From Streptomyces sp. NBC_01750 (GTDB taxonomy: Bacteria; Actinomycetota; Actinomycetes; Streptomycetales; Streptomycetaceae): a stretch of 64,000 nucleotides of DNA. The notes under the pieces were generated by a model, which had not been told where the DNA came from, did not search any database, and worked only from the letters and a program-made list of their open reading frames with translations. Positions 49,803 to 58,479 of this stretch are shown one piece after another. The stretch covers positions 2,606,001-2,670,000 of the forward strand of contig NZ_CP109137.1 of the NCBI RefSeq assembly GCF_035918095.1. The letters run 5' to 3'. Within the stretch, counting starts at the first letter, position 1, and every line of letters begins with the position of its first letter. The position numbers were made by a program, and so were the translations under genes.

Positions 49803-50687
49803 TCACCCGTTCGACCTGCAGAGGTCGCGTACACGCGGACCGTAACCGTCCAGTACGGCCCGGGCCACCGCGTCCGGGCGGTCCAGCATCATCAGATGGC
49901 CCGCCGGTCCGACCGCCTCGAAGCGGGCACCGAGCCGCTGGGCCAGTGCGCGCTGCCGCTCCACCCAGCGCGCCCCACCGGCCGTCGCGTTGTCCGTCGC
50001 GGCGAGGACGGTGACCGGGACGTCCGGCAGGGCGTGGCGCCCGCGCAGGGCGAGGAGTTCGGCGGCCACGGCTCGGTAGTGCGTGTTCTCCAGCAGAGCG
50101 CCTTGCAGCACCCGGGAGGTGGCGTAGCAGCGGCGTACGAGAGCGGCGGGGGCCGGGTCGCCACCGCCGGTGCGGGAGAGGCGGACCGTGGCGCGGCGGG
50201 TCAGCGGTCCGAGGGCCGCGGGCACTCCGGCGGCGCTGAGCACGGTGCCGAGCGTACGGGCTGCGGCGGTGCGCAGCGCGGGCGCGGCCGGCACGCGCGC
50301 GTCCTCCTCGACACTGGAGTCGACGAGGACAACGGCCGCGGTACGGGCGGGGTGGAGGCGGGCAAAAGCCTCGGCGTGGAACCCTGCGATCGAGTGCCCC
50401 ACGACCGTGGCGGGTCCGTCCTGACCGGGCCCGTCCAGGACGAGCGCGTCAAGGATGCCCGCGATGCGATGAGCCTCACCGGCGGCGGACGGCGGCACGG
50501 CGGCCGGGCCGCTCAGCCCGTGTCCGGGCCGGTCGAAACGGACGACGGTGCGGTGCGGTGCGAGCAGCGGCACGACCGGGTCCCAGTCGAACCAGCTCAT
50601 CGCGAGACCCGCGCTCAGTACGCAGACCGGGCCGCTGCCTTCGACGACCACATGGTGCGGCACGCCTCCCACCTGTACAAAGGTCAC
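49803..50687 (-). CDS. Alpha/beta-fold hydrolase
   Basis: A 294-residue alpha/beta hydrolase. The oxyanion region is LSAGLAMSWFDWDPV, then VRFDRPGHGLS, the nucleophile elbow VVGHSIAGFHAEAFAR with Ser, an Asp in the VTVLAATDNA region, and the catalytic His in GPAGHLMMLDRPD. Substrate unknown. The start is a GTG at 50687 with GAAGGAG upstream; it overlaps the end of a small upstream frame by four bases, suggesting coupling. Confidence 0.88.
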   Translation of the reverse strand: MTFVQVGGVPHHVVVEGSGPVCVLSAGLAMSWFDWDPVVPLLAPHRTVVRFDRPGHGLSGPAAVPPSAAGEAHRIAGILDALVLDGPGQDGPATVVGHSIAGFHAEAFARLHPARTAAVVLVDSSVEEDARVPAAPALRTAAARTLGTVLSAAGVPAALGPLTRRATVRLSRTGGGDPAPAALVRRCYATSRVLQGALLENTHYRAVAAELLALRGRHALPDVPVTVLAATDNATAGGARWVERQRALAQRLGARFEAVGPAGHLMMLDRPDAVARAVLDGYGPRVRDLCRSNG

Positions 50688-50905
50688 CGTCGCTCCTTCG
50701 CCCCCTCCCGCGCCAGGGACAGCGCGGGCACCGATGGCCAGCCTGCCACGAAGAGCATGTGGAGCCGTTGCCAGGCCCCGGTGGACCCGGCCCCCTTGGC
50801 CCCCATGGAGGGCGGCGACGGCGGCCGGGTCCGGACGGTGGTGAGCGCTCCCGCCAGGACGACCAGGACACTAATGGACATAACCACCGGAATATTTCCG
50901 GACAT
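50684..50905 (-). CDS. Small hypothetical membrane protein
   Basis: A 73-residue frame beginning MSGNIPVVMSISVLVVLAGA, with one hydrophobic segment and a basic tail ending REGAKERR. Its stop overlaps the GTG of the hydrolase (GTGA). It may start instead at the ATG at 50881, which would leave the CCGGAA-TAT-TTCCGG dyad (50887-50901) in its promoter. The ribosome sites are weak. The coupling is the best evidence that it is real. Confidence 0.45.
   Translation of the reverse strand: MSGNIPVVMSISVLVVLAGALTTVRTRPPSPPSMGAKGAGSTGAWQRLHMLFVAGWPSVPALSLAREGAKERR
50887..50901. promoter_or_regulatory. Dyad CCGGAA-TAT-TTCCGG
   Basis: A perfect 6-bp inverted repeat with a 3-nt centre in an unusually AT-rich stretch between divergent genes. 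It is a candidate operator or promoter element for the hydrolase unit or the small-protein/multicopper-oxidase unit. Confidence 0.5.
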
Positions 50906-50977
50906 TATGGGCTAATAGTCGAGGGGGAGAGGGCGGGTCGCATGTTGACGTATACCGGGTGGGGGTAGGGTGCGGCC

Positions 50978-51421
50978 ATGGCGATCGGTCGGCGTGGGCG
51001 GTTCGGACAGCTACTGCTGTTCGTGGCGCTGCTGTTCGGAATCGCCACGATGCACACCGTGGGACGCCCGATGCCGGGGCAGGACGGCGGTGCGCGGGAG
51101 CACACGGTCGCCACCTCGGCGGTGGGGTACACCGCCTCGTCCCCGGCGGTGGGCGTGACGCCCGCCGGGCGCCACCAGACCGCCGGTCCCGTGGCCCTGC
51201 CGAATGCCGGACCGGCATTCCCGGGCATAGGCGTGGATCTGATGACCCTGTGCCTCGCCGTGCTGGACACCTTCACCCTCGTCCTGCTGACCGCGGGGCT
51301 GTTGCGGACCGACCGCGTCGCTCTGCTCGCTGCATGGCACGCCCGGATACTGCGTGCGCTGTGGCCCAACCCGCCTCCCCGCAAGACCCTCCTCGCCAGG
51401 CTGTCGGTGCTGCGGATCTAG
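50978..51421 (+). CDS. Small membrane protein upstream of multicopper oxidase
   Basis: A 147-residue protein with an N-terminal hydrophobic segment (RFGQLLLFVALLFGIATMHT) and a second at about residues 85-108 (VDLMTLCLAVLDTFTLVLLT), so both ends are probably cytoplasmic. The loop between is low-complexity with a few His. It resembles small actinobacterial membrane proteins often found beside copper genes (DUF6153-like), but the match is loose. The multicopper oxidase gene follows 105 bp later. A possible copper-sensor site lies directly upstream. Confidence 0.65.
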   Translation: MAIGRRGRFGQLLLFVALLFGIATMHTVGRPMPGQDGGAREHTVATSAVGYTASSPAVGVTPAGRHQTAGPVALPNAGPAFPGIGVDLMTLCLAVLDTFTLVLLTAGLLRTDRVALLAAWHARILRALWPNPPPRKTLLARLSVLRI

Positions 51422-51526
51422 AAGTCCGCCCGGCTGCCTGGGAACCTCCGCGCTCCGAGCGGTGTACCAGAAGCAGCAGACGCGACCATCTGCCACATCA
51501 CCACACACCACGAGGTGCACTCAGTC

Positions 51527-53131
51527 ATGCGCGCTCACCAAACTCGCCGTGCCGTGCTCGGCGCAGCAATCGCCGCCGCCGGTGCGGGAGTTCTGGCCGC
51601 CTGCTCCGACTCGTCGGGCACCGGCCACGGACCGATGAACCACGGGGGCAGCGCTCCGACGCCGACGCGGCAGGGCTATGTCGCCCCCGAAGCCCCGGAG
51701 GGCTATGTCACCGCCAATGGCGCGGAGGTCCTCAGTCGGGAGAAGGAACGAGGCTCCGGGGCCGTCCGCACCTTCAAGCTGACCGCCACGGCCACCCGGC
51801 TGGAGCTGGGCGGTGGCCGGACGGTCAGGTCGTGGGCGTACGGGGACCGGCTGCCGGGCAAGGAGGTGCGTGTCACGGCCGGCGAGACCCTCTCACTCTC
51901 CCTCGCCAACAACCTGCCGCAGGACACCTCGCTGCACTGTCACGGCATCTCGATGCGCAATGACATGGACGGGGTGCCGGGTGTGACACAGCAGCCGATC
52001 CGCCCCGGTGCGGAGTTCACGTACCGCTTCGTGGTCGCCCACCCGGGGACGTACTGGTTCCATCCGCACTCGGGTGTGCAGCTGGACCGCGGTATGTACG
52101 CCCCGCTGATCGTGGAGGACCCGAAGGAGCCGCTGTCGTACGACAAGGAGTGGGTCGTCCTCCTGGACGACTGGGTGGACGGGGTCGACGGCTCCACACC
52201 GGACGCGGTCCTGGCGGAGCTGAACCACGGCAGGGCCGGGCACTCGGGCGCGGACATGCCGTCCATGGTGTCCCCGACCGGGAAGGCGCAAGGCCCGTCG
52301 CGGGTCAGGAAAGGCACCAGCCGGCTGCTCGGCGGCGAGGCGGGCGATGTCGCCTACCCGCACTACCTGATCAACGGGCGTACGGCGGACGACCCTGCAC
52401 AGTTCACCGCCAGGCCCGGCGACCGCATCCGGCTGCGCATCATCAACGCCGGCGGTGAGACGGCCTTCCGGGTGGCGCTCGGCGGCCACACGCTGACGGT
52501 CACCCACACCGACGGCTTCCCCGTCCAGCCCACCAGGACCGAAGCCCTGCTGGTGGGCATGGGCGAGCGGTACGACGTGCTGGTCACCGCCAAGGACGGG
52601 GTCTTTCCGCTCACCGCCCTCGCCGAAGGCAAGAAGGCCTCGTCGATGGCCGTCCTGCGCACCGGCGGCGGGGCGCGCCCCGCGCCGTCCGTGCGTCCGG
52701 CGGAGCTCGACGGGGTGGTGCTGAAGTCGGCCGCTGACCTCGAACCCGCCGAGTCGGTGGCACTGCCCCGGCGCAAGCCGGACCGCATCATGCGGATCAA
52801 GCTGACCGGAGGCATGGAGAAGTACGACTGGGCCTTCGACGACAAGCCCTACTCCCCGGACCGGCTCTATGCGGTTCGATCCGGCGAGCGGGTCCGCATG
52901 GTGTTCATCAACGCCACGGACATGTGGCATCCCATCCATCTGCACGGCCACACCTTCGCCCTGGCGGGCATCAACGGTGCCGGCGCCCGCAAGGACACGG
53001 CGGCGGTTCTGCCGCACCGCAAAGTGACCGTGGACTTCGACGCCGACAATCCGGGCCTGTGGATGCTGCACTGCCACAACATCTACCACTCGGAGTCCGG
53101 GATGATGACGACCGTCGCCTACCGCGCGTAG
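51527..53131 (+). CDS. Multicopper oxidase lipoprotein (laccase/CopA-like)
   Basis: A 534-residue extracytoplasmic copper oxidase. The N-terminus has TRRAVLG followed by a hydrophobic run and lipobox VLAACS, so it is exported (possibly by Tat) and lipid-anchored. Three cupredoxin domains are present. All four copper motifs are intact: SLHCHGISM, TYWFHPHSG, WHPIHLHGHTF and LHCHNIYHSESGM, supplying the type 1 and trinuclear sites. It should oxidise Cu(I), other metals or phenols with oxygen as acceptor. The ATG at 51527 follows GAGGTG; a GTG at 51515 is possible. Neighbouring DUF305 and small membrane protein genes support a copper role. Confidence 0.92.
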   Translation: MRAHQTRRAVLGAAIAAAGAGVLAACSDSSGTGHGPMNHGGSAPTPTRQGYVAPEAPEGYVTANGAEVLSREKERGSGAVRTFKLTATATRLELGGGRTVRSWAYGDRLPGKEVRVTAGETLSLSLANNLPQDTSLHCHGISMRNDMDGVPGVTQQPIRPGAEFTYRFVVAHPGTYWFHPHSGVQLDRGMYAPLIVEDPKEPLSYDKEWVVLLDDWVDGVDGSTPDAVLAELNHGRAGHSGADMPSMVSPTGKAQGPSRVRKGTSRLLGGEAGDVAYPHYLINGRTADDPAQFTARPGDRIRLRIINAGGETAFRVALGGHTLTVTHTDGFPVQPTRTEALLVGMGERYDVLVTAKDGVFPLTALAEGKKASSMAVLRTGGGARPAPSVRPAELDGVVLKSAADLEPAESVALPRRKPDRIMRIKLTGGMEKYDWAFDDKPYSPDRLYAVRSGERVRMVFINATDMWHPIHLHGHTFALAGINGAGARKDTAAVLPHRKVTVDFDADNPGLWMLHCHNIYHSESGMMTTVAYRA

Positions 53132-53184
53132 CCCTGGAGCGAGGGGCGGGTCCTTCCCCGGGCCCCCTCCCCGACCCCCTCCCC

Positions 53185-53210
53185 GGGGGACCGGGCGCGC
53201 CCGGTCCCCC
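53185..53210 (+). terminator. Palindromic terminator after the multicopper oxidase
   Basis: A 26-nt perfect palindrome (GGGGGACCGGGCG then its complement) starts 53 nt after the oxidase stop codon and before nadE. Confidence 0.7.
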
Positions 53211-53292
53211 CGGGCACCCTCGCAGCGGGGCGTGGGGTGGCAATCACCACACGACAGGACATCGCGTCAGAAAGACGATTACACTGGTCCGC

Positions 53293-55050
53293 GTGCCTCA
53301 ACTACGCCTCGCTCTGAATCAGATCGACTCGACCGTCGGTGATCTCGCCGGCAATGCCGAGGCGGTCGTGCACTGGACCCGGCACTCCGCCGAGCAGGGG
53401 GCGCATCTCGTCGCCTTCCCCGAGATGGTGCTGACCGGCTATCCCGTCGAGGACCTGGCCCTGCGGTCGTCCTTCGTCGAAGCGTCCCGAGCCGCCCTTC
53501 GCGCGCTCGCCGCACGCCTGGACGACGAAGGCTTCGGTGAGCTGCCGGTCATCCTCGGCTACCTCGACCGTTCCGAGCGGGCCCAGCCCCGCTACGGCCA
53601 GCCCGCCGGGTCACCGCAGAACGCGGCCGCCGTGCTGCACCGCGGTGAGGTCGTGCTCAGCTTCGCCAAGCACCATCTGCCCAACTACGGCGTCTTCGAC
53701 GAGTTCCGCTACTTCGTGCCCGGCGACACCATGCCGGTGATCCGCGTGCACGGCATCGATGTGGCGCTCGCGATCTGCGAGGACCTCTGGCAGGACGGCG
53801 GCCGCGTCCCTGCCACCCGGTCCGCCGGGGCCGGGCTGCTGATCTCCGTCAACGCCTCACCGTACGAGCAGAACAAGGACGACACCCGGCTCGAGCTGGT
53901 GCGCAAGCGCGCCCAGGAGGCCGGCTGCACCACCGCGTATCTCGCCATGATCGGCGGGCAGGACGAGCTGGTCTTCGACGGCGACTCGATCGTCGTCGAC
54001 GCGGACGGCGAAGTCGTCGCCCGCGCCCCGCAGTTCGCGGAGGGCAGCGTAGTCCTCGATCTGGAGCTGCCCGCCGCCGGTGCCATACCTGCGGGCGTGG
54101 TCGACGACGGGCTGCGGATCGAGCATGTCGTGCTCTCCGAGGAGCCGCTGCCTGCGTACGAGGCGGAGCTCGCCGGCGGTTACGCCGACCGGCTCGACGA
54201 CGACGAGGAGGTGTACTCCGCGCTGGTCGTCGGCCTGCGCGCGTACACGGCCAAGAACGGCTTCCGGTCGGTACTGATCGGGCTGTCCGGCGGTATCGAC
54301 TCGGCGCTGGTGGCGGCGATCGCCTGCGACGCGCTCGGCGCGCAGAACGTCTACGGCATCTCCATGCCCTCGAAGTACTCGTCCGACCACTCCAAGGGCG
54401 ACGCGGCCGAGCTGGCCCGCCGCACCGGGCTCAACTTCCGCACCGTACCGATCGAGCCGATGTTCGACGCGTACATGGGCGCGCTCCATCTGACCGGTCT
54501 CGCCGAGGAGAACCTCCAGTCGCGGCTGCGGGGCACGATGCTGATGGCCGTCTCCAACCAGGAGGGCCACATCGTGCTCGCACCGGGCAACAAGTCCGAG
54601 CTGGCGGTCGGCTATTCGACGCTGTACGGCGATTCGGTCGGCGCGTACGGGCCGATCAAGGACGTCTACAAGACGACGGTCTTCCGGCTCGCGAAGTGGC
54701 GGAACCGGGCGGCGCAGGAGCGCGGCCAGACCCCGCCGATCCCGGAGGCCTCCATCACCAAGCCGCCGAGCGCGGAGCTGCGCCCCGGCCAGGTCGACAC
54801 CGACTCCCTGCCGGACTACGACGTACTGGACCGGATCCTGGAGCTGTACGTCGACCGGGACCAGGGCAAGGACGCGATCGTCGCGGCCGGCTTCGACGAG
54901 GAGCTGGTGGCGAAGACGCTGCGGATGGTGGACACGGCGGAGTACAAGCGGCGCCAGTACCCGCCGGGCACCAAGATCTCGGCGAAGGGCTTCGGCAAGG
55001 ACCGGCGGCTGCCGATCACGAACCGCTGGCGGGAGACGACGAGCGGCTGA
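53293..55050 (+). CDS. nadE: Glutamine-dependent NAD+ synthetase
   Basis: A 585-residue enzyme for the last step of NAD synthesis, amidating deamido-NAD with ammonia from glutamine. The N-terminal nitrilase domain has its triad in LVAFPEMVLTGYP (Glu), KHHLPNYGVFDE (Lys) and LAICEDLWQDGG (Cys). The synthetase domain has the P-loop GLSGGIDSALVAA, SMPSKYSSDHS and KSELAVGYSTLYGD. Length fits the two-domain bacterial form. The start is the GTG at 53293 because the protein family begins at PQLRLALNQID. The 3' end overlaps the convergent MFS gene by 35 bp. Confidence 0.95.
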   Translation: MPQLRLALNQIDSTVGDLAGNAEAVVHWTRHSAEQGAHLVAFPEMVLTGYPVEDLALRSSFVEASRAALRALAARLDDEGFGELPVILGYLDRSERAQPRYGQPAGSPQNAAAVLHRGEVVLSFAKHHLPNYGVFDEFRYFVPGDTMPVIRVHGIDVALAICEDLWQDGGRVPATRSAGAGLLISVNASPYEQNKDDTRLELVRKRAQEAGCTTAYLAMIGGQDELVFDGDSIVVDADGEVVARAPQFAEGSVVLDLELPAAGAIPAGVVDDGLRIEHVVLSEEPLPAYEAELAGGYADRLDDDEEVYSALVVGLRAYTAKNGFRSVLIGLSGGIDSALVAAIACDALGAQNVYGISMPSKYSSDHSKGDAAELARRTGLNFRTVPIEPMFDAYMGALHLTGLAEENLQSRLRGTMLMAVSNQEGHIVLAPGNKSELAVGYSTLYGDSVGAYGPIKDVYKTTVFRLAKWRNRAAQERGQTPPIPEASITKPPSAELRPGQVDTDSLPDYDVLDRILELYVDRDQGKDAIVAAGFDEELVAKTLRMVDTAEYKRRQYPPGTKISAKGFGKDRRLPITNRWRETTSG

Positions 55051-56278
55051 GTTCCGGCTCCGCGGTACGGGGGCTTCCTGCGGCGATCACGCGGGAGGCC
55101 CCCTCTGTCGTGGCCCGGCCGCCCCGGCCACCCCGGCCGCCCCGGTCGAGAAGGCCCGCCGTCACAGCGATCGCCAGACCGGCGGCGGCGAGTACCGCGC
55201 CGACGACGGCCGGTGAGGTCCAGCCCCAGCCCGCCGCGATGGCCGCGCCGCCGAGCCAGGCGCCGCCCGCGTTGGCCAGGTTGAACGCCGAGTGGTTGGA
55301 GGCGGAGGCGAGCGTCGGCGCGTCCTGCGCCTTCTTCATGACCAGCATCTGCAGCGGTGTGGTGGTCATGAAGCCGACCGCGCCCAGCACCACCACCGTG
55401 ACCAGGGCAGCCCACTGGATGTGCATGGTGAAGCGGAAGGCAACCAGCACGAGCGCGAGGGCGGTCAGCGAGCCGTACAGCGTGGGACGCAGCGCCCGGT
55501 CGGTCAGCGGTCCCGCGGCCAGCGCGCCGAGCGTCATGCCGATGCCGAAGAGAGCGAGCACCAGCGTCACCGAGGACTCGCCGAAGCCCATCACCTCGGT
55601 CGTCATCGAGGCGAGGTAGGAGTACACCGCGAACACGCCGGCGAAGCCGAAGACCGCGGTGAGCAGTCCGAGCAGCACCTGCCGGTTGCCCAGTGCGCGC
55701 AGCTCGCGGCCCACGCTCTGGTGCGCGTCGACGGGTACGTACGGAACGAGGCGGGCGAGCGCGGCCATCGCGACCAGGCCGATCACGGTGACGACCAGGA
55801 AGGTGGCGCGCCAGCCGAGATTCTGGCCGAGCAGGGTGGCCGCGGGTACGCCGACGATATTGGCGACCGTGAGGCCGAGGAACATCGTTGCCACGGCCCG
55901 CGCCTGCCGCCCGTCCGCGACGAGCCGCGCGGCGACGACCGCGCCGACGCCGAAGAACGCGCCGTGCGGCAGCCCGGCGAGCACGCGACCGGCGATCAGC
56001 CAGCCGAAGCCGGGCGCGAGCGCCGAGGCGAGGTTGCCGACGACGAAGAGCGCCATCAGCAGCAGGAGCATCCGCTTGCGCGGGATGCGGGAGCCGAGGG
56101 CGGTGAGCAGCGGTGCGCCGATGACGACGCCGATCGCGTACGCGGAAACGAGGTAACCCGCCGTGGGGACGGTGGTGTTGAGGTCGTCCGCGACATTGGG
56201 CAGCAGGCCCATCATCACGAACTCGGTGGTGCCGATACCGAAGGCGGATACGGCGAGCGCGAGCAGCGCGAGCGGCAT
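55016..56278 (-). CDS. MFS transporter, AraJ/chloramphenicol-exporter type
   Basis: A 420-residue major facilitator with 12 expected helices. The opening LALAVSAFGIGTTEFVMMGL followed by LPNVADDL is diagnostic of the DHA1 AraJ/Cmx/YdhP subgroup. IPRKRMLLLLMALFVVGNLA and GLPHGAFFGVGAVVAARLV are the conserved A and C-motif regions. Members export sugars or drugs such as chloramphenicol; the substrate is unknown here. The C-terminal 45 residues are a Gly/Arg/Ser-rich tail overlapping the nadE 3' end in antisense. Confidence 0.9.
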   Translation of the reverse strand: MPLALLALAVSAFGIGTTEFVMMGLLPNVADDLNTTVPTAGYLVSAYAIGVVIGAPLLTALGSRIPRKRMLLLLMALFVVGNLASALAPGFGWLIAGRVLAGLPHGAFFGVGAVVAARLVADGRQARAVATMFLGLTVANIVGVPAATLLGQNLGWRATFLVVTVIGLVAMAALARLVPYVPVDAHQSVGRELRALGNRQVLLGLLTAVFGFAGVFAVYSYLASMTTEVMGFGESSVTLVLALFGIGMTLGALAAGPLTDRALRPTLYGSLTALALVLVAFRFTMHIQWAALVTVVVLGAVGFMTTTPLQMLVMKKAQDAPTLASASNHSAFNLANAGGAWLGGAAIAAGWGWTSPAVVGAVLAAAGLAIAVTAGLLDRGGRGGRGGRATTEGASRVIAAGSPRTAEPELSRSSSPASGS

Positions 56279-56368
56279 GGAGTGCCCTTCCGAGGTTAGT
56301 TCTCCTTCGAAACAAATGCTCGCACGCCGATTGTTCCCACGGATGAACAGGTGGTTGCCGTCACATAG

Positions 56369-56387
56369 CCGGGGGCCGCGCCCCCGG
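56369..56387 (-). terminator. Hairpin after the EEP gene
   Basis: CCGGGGGC and GCCCCCGG form an 8-bp stem with a 3-nt loop in the gap between the EEP gene and the MFS gene. Confidence 0.55.
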
Positions 56388-56429
56388 ACCCCCGCGCCAG
56401 GAAGCCGGTGAGCCCGGAATTCGGGGCGG

Positions 56430-57452
56430 TCACATCTTGATGCGCGCCGCGATCGGCAAGTGGTCGCTGTCGGTTCGCGGCAGGGTCCAGGAGGAGACCG
56501 GCTCGATGCCCTTCACCATGATCTGGTCAATGCGCGCCATCGGGAACGCCGCGGGCCAGCTGAAGCCGAAGCCATTGCCCGCGGCGCCCTGGGTGGAGCG
56601 CATCTGGGAGGTGACGGCGTTCAGCGAGCGGTCGTTCATCGTGCCGTTGAGGTCACCGAGCAGCACGACCTTGCTGTGCTGCTCGTGGGCGATCGCCTCG
56701 CCGAGCGCGTCCGCGCTGTTGTCCCGCTGGTTGGCGGTGAAGCCGGAGTTGAGCTTGACGCGTACGGACGGCATATGGGCCACGTACACCTCTACCTCAC
56801 CTACGGGCGTCGTCACCGTGGAGCGCATGGCGCGGGTCCAGCCCAGCCGGATGTTCACGGGCTGGGTGTCGCTCATCGGGTACTTGCTCCACAGCCCGAC
56901 CGTGCCCTGTACCGAGTGGTACTTGTACGTCCCGGCCAAGGCCTCTTCATACGTGGAGACCTGACCTGCCGGCAGTTCCTGCAGCGCGAGTACGTCCGCG
57001 CCCGAGGCCGCGACATCCTTGGCCGTGCCCTGGGGGTCCGGGTTGTCGGCGTTGACGTTGTGCGTGGCGACGGTCAGATCGCCGCCGCCGCCCGACTTGT
57101 CGGTGTGCAGCCCGCCGAAGAGATTGAGCCAGATGACGGCCGGCACCAGCAGCGCGATCAGCGCGGTGGCCGAGCGCCGCATCAGCGCCACGACGAGGAT
57201 GACGGGGATGAAGATCCCCAGCCACGGCAGAAACGTCTCGGTGAGGCTGCCCAGGTTGCCGATCCGGTTCGGGATCTGCGCGTGCAGGCTCATCAGCAGG
57301 GCGAGCAGTACGGCGACGGCCGCGAGGGCGATACCGCGCCGCCAGATGCCGGGATCGCCGCGCCAGCGGTCGAGCAGGCTCCGGACCCGGGATCCGGTAG
57401 GCCGGTTCGCCGGGCCGCCGTTCCCGGTTTCCGTCATTTCCGCCTGCGCCAT
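56430..57452 (-). CDS. Membrane-anchored endonuclease/exonuclease/phosphatase-fold protein
   Basis: A 340-residue protein with three transmembrane helices in the first 120 residues (IALAAVAVLLALLMSLH; FLPWLGIFIPVILVVALM; ALIALLVPAVIWLNLFGG). A DNase-I-like EEP domain follows on the outer face: VATHNVNADNPDP, LALQELPAGQ (metal Glu), VLLGDLNGTMNDRS and TDSDHLPIAARI. This architecture is common in actinobacteria. It may act on nucleic acids, lipids or inositol phosphates; the substrate is not known. An ATG five codons downstream could also start it. Confidence 0.88.
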   Translation of the reverse strand: MAQAEMTETGNGGPANRPTGSRVRSLLDRWRGDPGIWRRGIALAAVAVLLALLMSLHAQIPNRIGNLGSLTETFLPWLGIFIPVILVVALMRRSATALIALLVPAVIWLNLFGGLHTDKSGGGGDLTVATHNVNADNPDPQGTAKDVAASGADVLALQELPAGQVSTYEEALAGTYKYHSVQGTVGLWSKYPMSDTQPVNIRLGWTRAMRSTVTTPVGEVEVYVAHMPSVRVKLNSGFTANQRDNSADALGEAIAHEQHSKVVLLGDLNGTMNDRSLNAVTSQMRSTQGAAGNGFGFSWPAAFPMARIDQIMVKGIEPVSSWTLPRTDSDHLPIAARIKM

Positions 57453-57657
57453 GGAGCCGTCCTCACTGCCTTGCCGTCACGCCGCCCTCGCCGTTGACCC
57501 TAGGCGATGACGGGCGTTTTCCTGCCGTCGCCGGACGGCCGTCCTGCCTCGATGACGACAGGGCGGCACGCGGGGTTCCGGCTCACGGGCCAGGCAGGGA
57601 CGCTGTGACAGAACACGCACACTTCCCACCGCGGGGAAAAGAGCGCGGAAGGGCTGT

Positions 57658-58479
57658 TCAGAGGGGCGGGCGCACACCGTCCAGCACGGCGTCGACGATC
57701 CGCTCCGCGGCCCCCTCGCCGGGCGTTCCGTCCGGCCGCAGCACGGTCCGTACCAGCATCGGGCCGACGAAGAGATCGCCGAGCAGATCGAAGTCGATGT
57801 CGGCCCGGATTTCGCCGTTCGCGATCCCGCGCCGCAGCACTTCGTCCATCCGCTGCCGACGCGGGAGTACCGAAGTGCGGTGGTACATGTCCCACAGTTT
57901 GGGATAACTCTGCATCTGCGCGAAGACGTTGTGCAGCAGGGCCGAGGAGCGTTTGGCGAGCCCGCGCTGCCGCAGCATCTCGAGCATCGCGACGAGATCG
58001 TCGCGGACCGAGGTGCCGGGCAGCGGCGGGTCCACCGGTTCCATCGAGCGGACGACATCGACAAAGAGGGCCTCCTTGCCCTCCCAGCGGCGGTAGATGG
58101 TGGCCTTGCCGACTCCGGCGGTGCGGGCTATGCGCTCGATGGAGAGTTCCGAGAGGGGTACGCCCTCTTCGAGGAGGCGCACGACGGCCTCGACGATCGA
58201 GCGCTCGGCGGCCTCGCTGCGGGGCCGTCCGCGCCGCCCCGCGGCGGAGGATGCGGCGGAGCCGGTTGACCCGGGCCCGGACAGGGCGGCGGACGCCGCG
58301 CCGGAGACGCCCGGCACCGGGGCCACCCCGGAAGCCGAAGCCGCCGCGGCCCGCCCCGCGCCGCGGGGCGGGCTCTCGCGGCGGGCGGCGGGACCGGCAT
58401 TGCGGCCGCGGTTGTCCTGATGGTCGCTCACCGGCACGTCCGGTCCGCCTCTCGTCATCGTCATCGTCCGTCTCGTCAT
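57658..58479 (-). CDS. TetR-family regulator of the adjacent MFS exporter
   Basis: A 273-residue regulator. The helix-turn-helix begins unusually late: residues 1-82 are an Ala/Gly/Ser/Pro-rich, probably disordered arm, then [40 protein letters not shown] and W. The ligand domain matches the TetR_C_16/AcrR-like group. The ATG at 58479 overlaps the stop of the MFS gene (ATGA), so the two are co-expressed. It most likely represses this operon through the palindrome at 60108-60126. Later in-frame starts at 58458 and GTG 58431 are possible. Confidence 0.85.
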   Translation of the reverse strand: MTRRTMTMTRGGPDVPVSDHQDNRGRNAGPAARRESPPRGAGRAAAASASGVAPVPGVSGAASAALSGPGSTGSAASSAAGRRGRPRSEAAERSIVEAVVRLLEEGVPLSELSIERIARTAGVGKATIYRRWEGKEALFVDVVRSMEPVDPPLPGTSVRDDLVAMLEMLRQRGLAKRSSALLHNVFAQMQSYPKLWDMYHRTSVLPRRQRMDEVLRRGIANGEIRADIDFDLLGDLFVGPMLVRTVLRPDGTPGEGAAERIVDAVLDGVRPPL

